Source: Acidobacteriota bacterium (lineage in GTDB: Bacteria > Acidobacteriota > Terriglobia > Acidiferrales > UBA7541). Taken from it: 42,497 nt of DNA. The notes beneath the pieces were generated by a model. That model saw nothing but the letters and a program-made list of their open reading frames with translations. It did not search any database and was not told the DNA's origin. The DNA lies in contig QHYR01000254.1 of the NCBI GenBank assembly GCA_003223315.1, positions 1 through 42,497 of the forward strand. Direction: 5' to 3'. Made by a program: the position numbers and the translations under genes. How positions within the stretch are numbered: position 1 is the first letter of the stretch; each line of letters begins with the position of its first letter. This document shows, piece by piece, positions 35,130 through 42,497 of this stretch.

Positions 35130-36971
35130 ATGCGTCTTCGATTCGACATTTTGTTGATCACGTTATTGGTCACGCTTGCCATTCCCTGTCTCGGTTTCGC
35201 GCAGGATGGCCAGGCCTTGTTTCGCCGTCATTGCGCCTCATGCCATGAAGCTAGCGCTCAAACCCGAGCGCCTGCGCCTGACGCGTTGCGCCAGTTGACG
35301 CCGGAACGAATCATGGATGCACTTGGGTCAAACAGCGGGGCCATGTTGATACAAGGGCTGGCGCGCACGCCAGCCGAACGTCGCGCGCTCGCCATATATC
35401 TCTCAGGAAAGCCCTTCGGTACGGAAAAGCCTTTGGATCTCGACGCTATCAGCTGCAAAAAGTCGGACGATTTTACCGATCCTCTTTCTGCGCCGAGTTG
35501 GAACGGTTGGAGCGTCAGTCCGTCGAACGCTCGTTTTCAGAGCGCGGCAGCTGCAGGACTCGATGCCGGTCGCGTACCGCAGCTGAAGCTCAAATGGGCG
35601 TTTGCTTACCCCGGCGACATCATCGCGTATAGCCAGCCGACAGTCGTGGGCGGCCGCGTTTTCGTCGGTAGTTCGGGCCATAGAGTCTACTCGCTCGACG
35701 CGGCCACGGGTTGCGTTCGTTGGGCTTATGCCGCGGATGCGGGCGTTCGCTCTGCTATTACGATCGGCCTTCTGGGCTCAAAAACACCTGCGGCCTACTT
35801 CGGAGATCTGGCAGCAAATGTTTATACGCTCGACGCGGAGTCGGGAAAGCTGTTGTGGAAAGCGAACCTCGATCCGCATCGCGCAGCGCGTATAACAGGC
35901 GCCCCGACGCTTTACGCGGGAAGACTCTACGTTCCGGTCGCTTCGTTGGAAGAAGGCAGCAGTGGCGTGCCCGACTACGAGTGCTGCACATTCCGTGGAA
36001 GCGTTGTGGCTTTGGATGCTGCAACAGGCAAACAGATTTGGAAGACCTACACCATTTCTGACACGCCACACGCTGTAGGAAAGAACAAGCTCGGCGTGCG
36101 GCAGTGGGGACCATCTGGAGCCGCGATCTGGTCTTCGCCTACGTTGGACGTCAATCGCAAGATCCTTTACGTCGGAACAGGGGACAACTATTCAGCTCCG
36201 GCTACCAAAACGAGCGATGCAGTGATGGCTCTCGACATGGAATCGGGGAAGATGTTTTGGGTACGGCAGCTCACACAAAAAGACGCCTGGAATTCAGCCT
36301 GCTACCTACCCGATTCGGCCAATTGCCCCACAAACGCTGGACCAGACTTCGATTTTGGGTCGTCTCCGATTCTCATTGAACTGCCAAACGGGCGTCATGC
36401 ACTTATCGCCGGACAAAAATCGGGTGTGGTGCATGCATTGGATCCTGATCAGGAAGCTAGAACCATTTGGCAGGCCCGAGTCGGCCAAGGAGGAATACTT
36501 GGGGGAATCGAATGGGGACCGGCAGCGGATGACAAAAACATTTACCTTGCCTTGTCCGATGCCCAATTCGACGAGAATCATCGCCTCTCTCTTAAGGATG
36601 GCGGTGGACTAGTTGCACTGCGATTGACCGATGGAACGGAAGTGTGGCGTGCCGCACCCGCTCCGTGTCCGGAAGGCCCCAAAGGATGCAGCCCGGCTCA
36701 AGCTGCTGCTGTCACAGTGATTCCCGACGTCGTCTTCTCAGGATCGTTGGATGGGCACCTACGCGCGTATTCCACGGAGGACGGCCGGATCATATGGGAT
36801 TACGATACCGTTCAAGAGTTCACGACCGTTAACGGCGTGCCCGGACATGGCGGCGCTATCAACGGTCCAGGACCCACGGTCGCCAGGGGCATGCTATTTG
36901 TGAATTCAGGCTACGCCTTTCTCGGAGGACAAATGCCAGGAAACGTCCTTCTTGCGTTCGGTGTGGAGTAA
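35130..36971 (+). CDS. Exported cytochrome c/PQQ quinoprotein, polyvinyl-alcohol-dehydrogenase-like
   Basis: A 613-residue protein. A signal peptide ends F-A-Q; a c-type haem motif C-A-S-C-H lies at 35-39; from about 120 the protein is an eight-bladed PQQ propeller with repeated A-x-D-A-x-T-G-x-x-x-W motifs (for example V-Y-S-L-D-A-A-T-G-C-V-R-W). The vicinal Cys pair in Y-E-C-C-T-F-R-G (285-286) and the late P-G-H-G-G are typical of PVA-dehydrogenase-like quinohaemoproteins. It should oxidise an alcohol in the periplasm and pass electrons through haem c. The natural substrate may be a polymer or secondary alcohol. GAGGAGG precedes ATG 35130. The DUF3089 hydrolase converges 24 bases away. Confidence 0.85.
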   Translation: MRLRFDILLITLLVTLAIPCLGFAQDGQALFRRHCASCHEASAQTRAPAPDALRQLTPERIMDALGSNSGAMLIQGLARTPAERRALAIYLSGKPFGTEKPLDLDAISCKKSDDFTDPLSAPSWNGWSVSPSNARFQSAAAAGLDAGRVPQLKLKWAFAYPGDIIAYSQPTVVGGRVFVGSSGHRVYSLDAATGCVRWAYAADAGVRSAITIGLLGSKTPAAYFGDLAANVYTLDAESGKLLWKANLDPHRAARITGAPTLYAGRLYVPVASLEEGSSGVPDYECCTFRGSVVALDAATGKQIWKTYTISDTPHAVGKNKLGVRQWGPSGAAIWSSPTLDVNRKILYVGTGDNYSAPATKTSDAVMALDMESGKMFWVRQLTQKDAWNSACYLPDSANCPTNAGPDFDFGSSPILIELPNGRHALIAGQKSGVVHALDPDQEARTIWQARVGQGGILGGIEWGPAADDKNIYLALSDAQFDENHRLSLKDGGGLVALRLTDGTEVWRAAPAPCPEGPKGCSPAQAAAVTVIPDVVFSGSLDGHLRAYSTEDGRIIWDYDTVQEFTTVNGVPGHGGAINGPGPTVARGMLFVNSGYAFLGGQMPGNVLLAFGVE

Positions 36972-36995
36972 TCGAGGCGCGTCCCGGGAGGTCTA

Positions 36996-38177
36996 CTAGG
37001 GCTCGTGTGGACTAACCCTTCTTCTCTCCTTTCCACTCTGAGTCGCCTTCTCCGCCTGCCGTCCGACGATATCCACTAGATTGCCCAGGGCGAGGTTGAC
37101 ATCTATCAGATGCAGTCCCCAGTTCGCCTGTACCTGGCCGCCTGTGCCGATGTCACCCGTGATGTCGTCCGTTCGACGGCCGGACGGGTCTGCGTGCACG
37201 GTCACCTCGAGATAGGTTGCGTTTTCATTGGACGTGCATCGGGCGGTAAGCATGCCGGGAACGCTCACCCACGGAGTGGCGATGGGCCGGTCCGGCGTAA
37301 CCCAAGGCTTGGAAGGAATCGTACTCACGATGGTGCTGCCCGTCGTGGAAAGATACGCGTGCAGCTCGCCCGTGCCGCCGCCGAGCGCCGCCGGGTTAGT
37401 ACAGGCGGCGATGTTCTCACCCGGGACTTTGCCGAACAGAGTATTGGTCGGCGGGGGCACCGTGGAGCGGAACGAAGCATACGTGATTACGCATCCGGTC
37501 TGCGACGCCGAACGACAGAGCGGTACATGTTTGAACGTGCCGCCTAGGTCCTTCCCGCGCGGAACGGCCAAAGTCGTGCCGAGCAGGATGGCCGAGACCA
37601 TGCGAGAGGCAACCGGCTTGCCATCGATCTCATTGCGAATGAGTGCCGCGAGGATAAATGCTCCCTGCGAGTGGCCTATGAGTACGAAGCCGTGTCCCCG
37701 GTTGTCGTGCTCGAGATAGTAGTTCCACGCGTCCCGAACATCGTCGTACTGGAGGCCATGCTCGAACGCCGCGGCAGCGCCTCCGCTGGCCAGCAGCGGG
37801 CGGAGTCCGGCCAGGGTGATTTGGCGGTACATGGGCGCGAACGGGCGGCACTTCGATGCGAAGCGCGCGAACTGTTGGCTGATCACATTACGCTCCGCCT
37901 CATCGGCGATCATGTCGCTGTTCGGCGTCGGATCAGTCGATACGGTCGGATAAACGTAAAAGCAATCGATCGGGGCGTTGGAGTTAGCGGTCCAGGTCTC
38001 GCGGCTTAGCTTGCCGCCTGGCGCGATGACCGTTGCGGTGAGGTCCACATCGCAGGCATCGTGCTGCCCGGGACGGCAGAGCCAGGACTTGGCTTCACCA
38101 TAGTTGTTCGGTTGGGCCACGCTCGGGAGCGCGGCAAGTGCCACAAGTAGGGAAAGTTTCCACATGAGACTGAGCAT
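36996..38177 (-). CDS. Exported DUF3089 alpha/beta-hydrolase
   Basis: A 393-residue protein with a signal peptide ending near S-V-A-Q. The hydrolase domain has the nucleophile elbow G-H-S-Q-G-A, preceded by the strand G-F-V-L-I-G, and the DUF3089 pattern F-Y-V-Y-P-T-V near the start. It is probably an esterase or lipase of the periplasm or surface. ATG 38177 lies two bases past the stop of the broken GDT gene and has no good ribosome site, so it depended on coupling; an ATG at 38165 is the alternative. Its end converges with the quinoprotein gene. Confidence 0.8.
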   Translation of the reverse strand: MLSLMWKLSLLVALAALPSVAQPNNYGEAKSWLCRPGQHDACDVDLTATVIAPGGKLSRETWTANSNAPIDCFYVYPTVSTDPTPNSDMIADEAERNVISQQFARFASKCRPFAPMYRQITLAGLRPLLASGGAAAAFEHGLQYDDVRDAWNYYLEHDNRGHGFVLIGHSQGAFILAALIRNEIDGKPVASRMVSAILLGTTLAVPRGKDLGGTFKHVPLCRSASQTGCVITYASFRSTVPPPTNTLFGKVPGENIAACTNPAALGGGTGELHAYLSTTGSTIVSTIPSKPWVTPDRPIATPWVSVPGMLTARCTSNENATYLEVTVHADPSGRRTDDITGDIGTGGQVQANWGLHLIDVNLALGNLVDIVGRQAEKATQSGKERRRVSPHEP

Positions 38178-38181
38178 CTGG

Positions 38182-39211
38182 TTACTTTTTGGCCTTCGCT
38201 GCCTCCTCAGCCTCTTGTTGCCGGGCGCCCCGCAAGACATCGCCGAGCGCGTAGTTGGCTTCGTGGCAGGCATATTCGTAAATCCGCTGATCGGTCGCTG
38301 GCCAGGTGTACTCGCCGGTCCACGGCCGGTCCCACGTGTCCGGGTCTTCTACCGTGAAACGATACAGAAGCGTTTTGTCGTCCACGCGCGTCAAGCGTTC
38401 GACTACGTGGAGGTTTTCCGTCGATCCACGAAATCGGGTTTTATCGCTGAAATTGGTTGTGTCGATCACGAGCGTATCCCCCTCCCAATAACCCACCGAA
38501 TCACCCATCCAGCCGTGGATGTTTTTGGGAAGATGCTGTGCGTTCATCCGCACGATGCGGGCGTCGTGCGGTGGAGCCGAATCCGAGCAGGCAGCGCTCG
38601 CTGAGCCAACGCTGCTCCGGGTTATCGTAGGCACCGGGCGGCTCGGCTAGGCCATCCTGGCGCTCCGGAGCGGTGGACGTCGGCGTCGCCCGCGCTGCCG
38701 CGAGCCGCTTGTGCGCTGCCGCATTGTAAGGAGGCAGATGGCCATCCTGCGGGTCGACGACGATGGATGTTCGAACTTGTCCATCAACCACAGTGTATGC
38801 CGCGCCCTGGTTGAGCCAGAAGCGATTGTAGCCGCCGACAGCGCCGCCCCCGGCTTTCTCCAGAGCTTCAAAGAACGAATGTGGTGCGCTCGTATCGCCG
38901 CCCACTGGCGGTGCCGGGCGATCTGGGTTCGAGGGCTGGTTATCTTTGTCCCTGCGCTCGGCTTCGGCTTTCTCCAGAGCTTCTGCTCTTTCCTTTGTCA
39001 GGAAGGGAGGAGCGCCGGGCTGCCGCTCGAGCGGCGTCATCGTGGCCAGATCATAGGTGCCCTGCAAGTCCGGATGTCCATCCGGCCTGCGGGGCAGGGC
39101 AGAGTTCGCCGCGGTATTCTTCACTTGGCCCGCCATGGGGCGAGCCGTGAGAGAGATCAACGCGAGCGCCGTTGCCACTGCGCTTGTCCTTAAGATGAAT
39201 CGCTTCCGCAT
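38182..39211 (-). pseudogene. GDT-family protein, long type, with internal deletion and frameshift
   Basis: The gene starts with GAGG before ATG 39211 and a signal peptide, then D-L-Q-G-T-Y-D-L, I-V-V-D-P-Q-D-G-H-L-P-P and S-E-R-C-L-L-G-F-G-S. There the frame departs and stops at 38501. A second frame, overlapping, continues with H-D-A-R-I-V-R-M-N, G-Y-W-E-G-D-T-L-V-I-D-T, E-D-P-D-T-W-D-R-P-W and E-Y-A-C-H-E-A and ends at 38182. The segment that normally links the Cys motif with H-D-A-R (about 30 residues in relatives) is missing at about 38570-38578. The gene is therefore broken in two. It lies between the DUF3089 gene and 39227 in one minus-strand array. Confidence 0.8.
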
Positions 39212-39226
39212 CCCACACCTCTTCGA

Positions 39227-40081
39227 TTATTTGTTAAGCGGATGTTTTCGGTACTGGCCGTACAGCAGTTCTTCGACAAACTCCACGCACTTGAAATCCA
39301 GCAGTTGCGCGTTCTTTTCCTGGCGCCGGTAAAGCGCCATGCTCATCTTCCAAGGGCGCGTGAAGACGTTCGGATCTTCGATCGTCGCTTCATACGAGAT
39401 CACATCCGGGCTGGTGCACGTGTAACGCTCCACCACGTGCAGCTTGTCGGTGTGGAAATTTCCCGCGCGGTCAAACCAGGTCTGGTCATTCAACCCCGTT
39501 ACGTCGATCACCAGGGTGTCACCCTCCCAGCGACCCACCGATTGGCCCATCCATGAGTCGGCGGGAGCCGGTCCCGGGTCCTTCAGAAAGATGTTTCGCA
39601 CCGCGCCCGCATATTCGTAGACGAAGGCGAGGGCGCTGGCGCTTTGCAGGATCTGGAACGGGTAGGGCATATATGTAGCGCGCGGCACGCCCGGCAGATA
39701 GCATTTGATCTCCGGATCGCGGCTCAGCCAGTCGTCCTGGTTCTGTTTCCTTCTCGCGAGTGCTTCGGCCTTATAGGGAATTTCGCCGCCTTCCACCACG
39801 CCAAGGCCAGGCGCCACCGCCCCGACAGCCCCTAGCTCCAGCACCGGAGCGGCCGGCACCGGACCATAGGGTCCGGGGCGAAGCGCCATTGCCGGACGCG
39901 CTACGTGAGCTTCAATATCATAGTTGGCTTCGTTCAGCGCCTGCCAGATTCCATGCAGGTCGGGCTTGCCGTCGGCTGTTCGCGGACCGGCGTTGCCGCC
40001 CGTCTGAGCCGCGGACGAGGCAGGAAGCGCAAATCCTAAGAACACGGCTGCCGCGGCGATCAGGAAGACTTTGGTTCGCAT
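39227..40081 (-). CDS. GDT-family exported protein, GVPR type
   Basis: A 284-residue paralogue of 12999-13964. It has a signal peptide ending S-S-A-A-Q, D-L-H-G-I-W-Q-A, E-G-G-E-I-P-Y-K, K-C-Y-L-P-G-V-P-R, G-R-W-E-G-D-T-L-V-I-D-V, E-D-P-N-V-F-T-R-P-W and F-K-C-V-E-F-V-E. All family motifs are intact. AGGAGAG precedes ATG 40081. The broken GDT gene follows by 15 bases on the same strand, and DUF6152 40506-40883 lies upstream on the same strand across a 424-base gap. Function is unknown. Confidence 0.78.
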   Translation of the reverse strand: MRTKVFLIAAAAVFLGFALPASSAAQTGGNAGPRTADGKPDLHGIWQALNEANYDIEAHVARPAMALRPGPYGPVPAAPVLELGAVGAVAPGLGVVEGGEIPYKAEALARRKQNQDDWLSRDPEIKCYLPGVPRATYMPYPFQILQSASALAFVYEYAGAVRNIFLKDPGPAPADSWMGQSVGRWEGDTLVIDVTGLNDQTWFDRAGNFHTDKLHVVERYTCTSPDVISYEATIEDPNVFTRPWKMSMALYRRQEKNAQLLDFKCVEFVEELLYGQYRKHPLNK

Positions 40082-40505
40082 GAAGAGAACTCTCCTAAAG
40101 CGTTGAGGAAGTATACATCCAGTTCTTCCGCCCTAGCCCTTCGAGCGCAAGTTTTCGCCCCGCTAGCTTTCCCGCTAGAAGAGGGCCAGGGGACCACCTC
40201 GCCCGGTAGGGCCTGATAAACGGTGCCAGCTCAACCGGTCGATGCAACACCGTCCAATCAGTTGATCGGACAATACTTCACCCCGGAGCGCCGATCTGTC
40301 TGGCTGTATTCAATCAGACCTACACAGGGTAGTGTTTTTTTGAATCAACGCTCGCGACCGACTTTCGCCCTGAGAACTCCTGCAAGTAGACGGGTCGAGC
40401 AAGTGTTGCGCTGACCCATTGAGACCGCCGAGATTATCGGCAACTGGCCTTCTGTGGGCCGAGAAGAGGGCTTCTCAGGCCCTATCCGATTTGCGATGCG
40501 GAGGT
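40082..40505. other. Intergenic gap without a recognised gene
   Basis: No reading frame here could be tied to a family. A T-run (seven T) lies near 40335, and a strong hairpin lies at 40456-40482, 24 bases beyond the stop of DUF6152. The promoter of 39227-40081 should lie at the left part of the gap on the minus strand, but no clear -35/-10 pair was picked out. Confidence 0.4.
40456..40482 (-). terminator. Long hairpin after DUF6152 (GGGCC-GAGAAG ... CTTCTC-A-GGCCC)
   Basis: An 11-bp stem with one bulged A closes a four-base loop, just after the DUF6152 stop on the minus strand. No T-run follows, so it may be a bidirectional or Rho-assisted terminator or a message stabiliser. It is the strongest hairpin noticed in the window. 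Confidence 0.5.
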
Positions 40506-40883
40506 CTAGAGATTAGTCATCTCCCGGCCGTCTGGGAGCACAATCTTCTGAAGACGCAAGACCTTCGATCCGTTCTTGGTCGGATGACCAGTGGCAGTGA
40601 TGACGTCGCCGGACTTGAGCGTGCTCTTGTCCCAAGCTCCTAAACGGACCAGCATGCTCGGACTCCTGGCTTCGCCGATCCATTGTTCGCTCTCGCCGTT
40701 ATCGTTTTTCACGTCCAGGAAAATTTGCACGTGGGGATTGATGAACTGGAAGTTCGTCACGGTTCCCTTGACGGACACGACCTTTTCCGTGTCGTAGTTC
40801 GCCTCTCCGTGATGTGCCAGAAGCGGGCCCGAAACAAAAAGCACAACGAAGATTATGCTCAAAGAGACTACCAAGTTTTTCAT
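40506..40883 (-). CDS. DUF6152 exported small protein with N-terminal HHG
   Basis: A 125-residue copy, the shortest of the four. The signal peptide ends G-P-L-L-A and cleavage there gives H-H-G-E-A-N-Y-D, then G-T-V-T-N-F-Q-F-I-N-P-H-V-Q-I-F, D-N-G-E-S-E-Q-W-I-G-E and S-G-D-V-I-T-A-T-G. GGAGG stands eight bases before ATG 40883. It follows the truncated GDT gene 40975-41520 on the minus strand by 91 bases, repeating the pairing seen at 19571-24119. The hairpin after its stop marks the end of the unit. Confidence 0.82.
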   Translation of the reverse strand: MKNLVVSLSIIFVVLFVSGPLLAHHGEANYDTEKVVSVKGTVTNFQFINPHVQIFLDVKNDNGESEQWIGEARSPSMLVRLGAWDKSTLKSGDVITATGHPTKNGSKVLRLQKIVLPDGREMTNL

Positions 40884-40974
40884 TTGCTGCGCCTCCTGAA
40901 ATAGGTGATCAAGTCGGTCGTGCTATGACGGCCCACATGAAATCAGTGGCATCGGCGACATGAGATTGGGCTGG

Positions 40975-41589
40975 CTACTTCGCCGGTGTTGTTTCCTTGT
41001 TTTCGATCTCCAGGAAGCTCGCATCATCCTCACAGAAACGTTCCGCCAGCGTCCAGGTCGGCTTCAACAGGAAGTCCAGATGCGCCGTCCAGGGCCTAGT
41101 GTACGCCTTCGGATCCTCGATGGTGATGTCGCCCGACAAACGGTCATGATTAATCCGGCGGATGCGCTCCACTACGTGCAGACCTTCGCTGTGCGCGTGA
41201 CCGATTGAGTCTAGCCAGGTTTTATCATTAAAACTCACGGTGTCCACGACCAGTGTGTCTCCCTCCCAATGCCCAATTGAGTCTCCCATCCACAACGGAC
41301 CCAGGCTGGTGTCATGCGGCCGGCCGTCTGTGAAGATCTGGCGCCGCTTGGAGTCGTACTCGAAGAGCATGATGACTTCGCCCGGCGCTTGGACGATCTG
41401 CATGGGCAAGGGGTATAGAAAAATGCGTGGCACACCCGGTGGAAAACAACCGTGGTAAACGGGATCGTTCGTTTCCGCGAGGGGGACACCATGAGGCCCG
41501 AGGGACGACTTCGCGGGTAATGAATCGTCTGAAAGCTCTTTATCGAAGCTGGGCCATTCCCTGTGCCGGCCAGCAAGTGTACGCACCAC
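40975..41589 (-). pseudogene. GDT-family protein truncated at the N-terminus by IS110 sequence
   Basis: The family part runs from about 41520 to 40975. It carries H-G-C-F-P-P-G-V-P-R, I-F-L-Y-P-L-P-M-Q-I, G-H-W-E-G-D-T-L-V-V-D-T, E-D-P-K-A-Y-T-R-P-W and E-R-F-C-E-D. The first half, with the signal peptide and the D-L-x-G-x-W motif, is gone. Beyond about 41520 the frame reads antisense to the IS110 transposase, so the residues before D-S-L-P-A-K are not family sequence. Without a signal peptide it would not be exported. DUF6152 follows on the same strand. Confidence 0.75.
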
Positions 41590-42170
41590 GCTATCGGTCG
41601 GAATGGCTCGGCAAGATCCGGGAAGCCGGCGTGCGCCGTCGGGCCGAACTCTACTACCAACAGCTCGATGCCTTGGCTATTTTGCGCCAGGAGGTGCGGC
41701 GTGAGCTGTTGGCCGAGAGCCGCAAGCACGCCGCGATGAAGTGGCTGCGTCAGATTCCATCGATTGGTCCGATCCGGGCGGCTCTGCTGATCGCTCTGAT
41801 CCAAACGCCACATCGCTTTCGCACCAAGCGGCAACTGTGGGCCTACAGCGGTTTGGCTTTGCAGACCTACAGCAGCGGGGAATACCGTTTTGTCCAGGGC
41901 CAACTCCAGCGCTCCAAAAGGCTCCTGGCCATTCGCGGGCTCAACACCAACCACAACCACGATCTGAAAAATATCTTCAAGGGTGCGGCGATCCGAGCTG
42001 CTGTCGTTCCTGGACCGTTTCAGGAGTTCTACGCCGCTTTAATCGCCAGAGGAATGAAACCGTCCATGGCACGGCTCACCCTGGCACGCAAAATCGCGGC
42101 GATCACTTTGCTAGTTTGGAAGAAAGGAGTCCGTTTCGACGCCGAACATCTGAAACCACAAGCAGCTTGA
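41519..42170 (+). mobile_element. IS110-family transposase, 3' part only
   Basis: About 217 residues of the C-terminal half of an IS110-type transposase: V-M-N-R-L-K-A-L-Y-R-S-W-A, the helix-hairpin-helix-like Q-I-P-S-I-G-P-I-R-A-A-L-L-I, L-W-A-Y-S-G-L-A, and R-L-T-L-A-R-K-I-A-A. The N-terminal DEDD (RuvC-like) catalytic domain is absent, so it cannot transpose. The upstream frame from 41427 to about 41518 is antisense to the truncated GDT gene, showing a fused junction near 41510-41519. The 3' end is intact to TGA at 42170. Confidence 0.85.
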
Positions 42171-42497
42171 GCGTCTGTGGAGGACCGTCCATCCCTGGGT
42201 TCATCTCCGGCGGTGGCCGATCGGTTCTTCCGGCGCTCTGGTTCGAGGGTGAGTATCCGAAATCCCGTTAGGCGGAAGGGGTGCTTTGGGCACCGAGTCT
42301 CTCGAGAAACCCTATGCCCCCTCGGACAACCAGAAAAAGCTATAGGCCGCGAGTCTCCGATAGAACCATGGTTGGCACTGCACAACCACTCTGCTTGTCG
42401 CGTCAGAAACCGAAGGCGTCGATATACCACACGCGATGAACTCAGGGGAAAGCGAAATCACAGCGCCTCATAACAACGCGGGGCTGGATGACCAGAT
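42171..42497. other. Sequence beyond the IS110 3' end
   Basis: No gene was recognised in these 327 bases. The first part is probably the IS110 downstream region; the right end of the element cannot be placed because IS110 elements usually lack clear inverted repeats. Frames of up to about 100 codons occur on both strands but show no family pattern and overlap each other. Confidence 0.35.

Noticed and set aside
42029-42473. Frames of about 100-130 codons on both strands at the right edge
   Set aside because: They overlap each other and the transposase end, with no ribosome site and no recognisable residues.

Overview
The window looks like chromosomal DNA of a soil-type Acidobacteriota (Terriglobia/Solibacteres-like). 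The evidence is three DUF2934 small proteins, an acidobacterial-style TolC N-terminus, a carboxypeptidase-regulatory-domain TonB receptor, and many exported paralogues with predicted signal peptides. Nearly every start has a GGAGG-type ribosome binding site, and GTG/TTG starts are common. No rRNA, tRNA or CRISPR was seen. The phylum assignment is inferred from family content only. Layout: 290-2166 (minus strand) is a small envelope operon (STAS-like protein, 45-aa membrane protein, beta-barrel OMP) followed by a DUF2934 protein and a truncated TolC gene. 2435-4594 is a sigma-54 activator with a cysteine-rich GAF domain. 4832-25313 is a large island of exported proteins: a START-like protein, a carboxypeptidase-like/cytochrome c/propeller fusion, a HbpS/GlcG-like protein, an NHL propeller, a Tat-exported FMN alpha-hydroxy-acid oxidase relative carrying CxxCH, two metallo-beta-lactamase-fold proteins, a type B carboxylesterase, six members of an unnamed secreted family (called the GDT family here) and three DUF6152 proteins. 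25450-26415 is a graveyard of gene fragments. 26567-33774 is a stress island: XRE regulator, divergent Hsp20, two DUF2934 proteins, GlsB/YeaQ, four uncharacterised proteins and GroES-GroEL. A 40-bp direct repeat (39/40 identical) occurs inside it and just beyond its end. A decayed histidine kinase follows. 35130-41589 returns to exported genes: a PVA-dehydrogenase-like cytochrome c quinoprotein, a DUF3089 hydrolase, three more GDT members (one broken, one truncated) and a fourth DUF6152. 41519-42170 is the 3' part of an IS110-type transposase. How the genes may work together: the GDT family has nine copies here. It is defined by a signal peptide, D-[LI]-x-G-x-[WY], a central Cys followed by G-x-P, a G-x-[WF]-[ED]-G-D-T-like motif, a DP-x-x-[YFW]-T motif and a C-terminal Cys. 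Four copies of DUF6152, each predicted to mature to an N-terminal His-His-Gly, lie close to GDT genes. With exported quinoproteins, cytochromes, hydrolases and a TonB receptor relic, the simplest reading is an envelope oxidative and hydrolytic catabolic island for an unknown, probably poorly soluble substrate. That role is inference. Decay is widespread: a TonB receptor with an internal deletion and an in-frame stop, a GDT gene with a deletion and frameshift, a kinase with compensating frameshifts, a truncated TolC, chimeric fragments and a half transposase. The island therefore appears to be rearranging.
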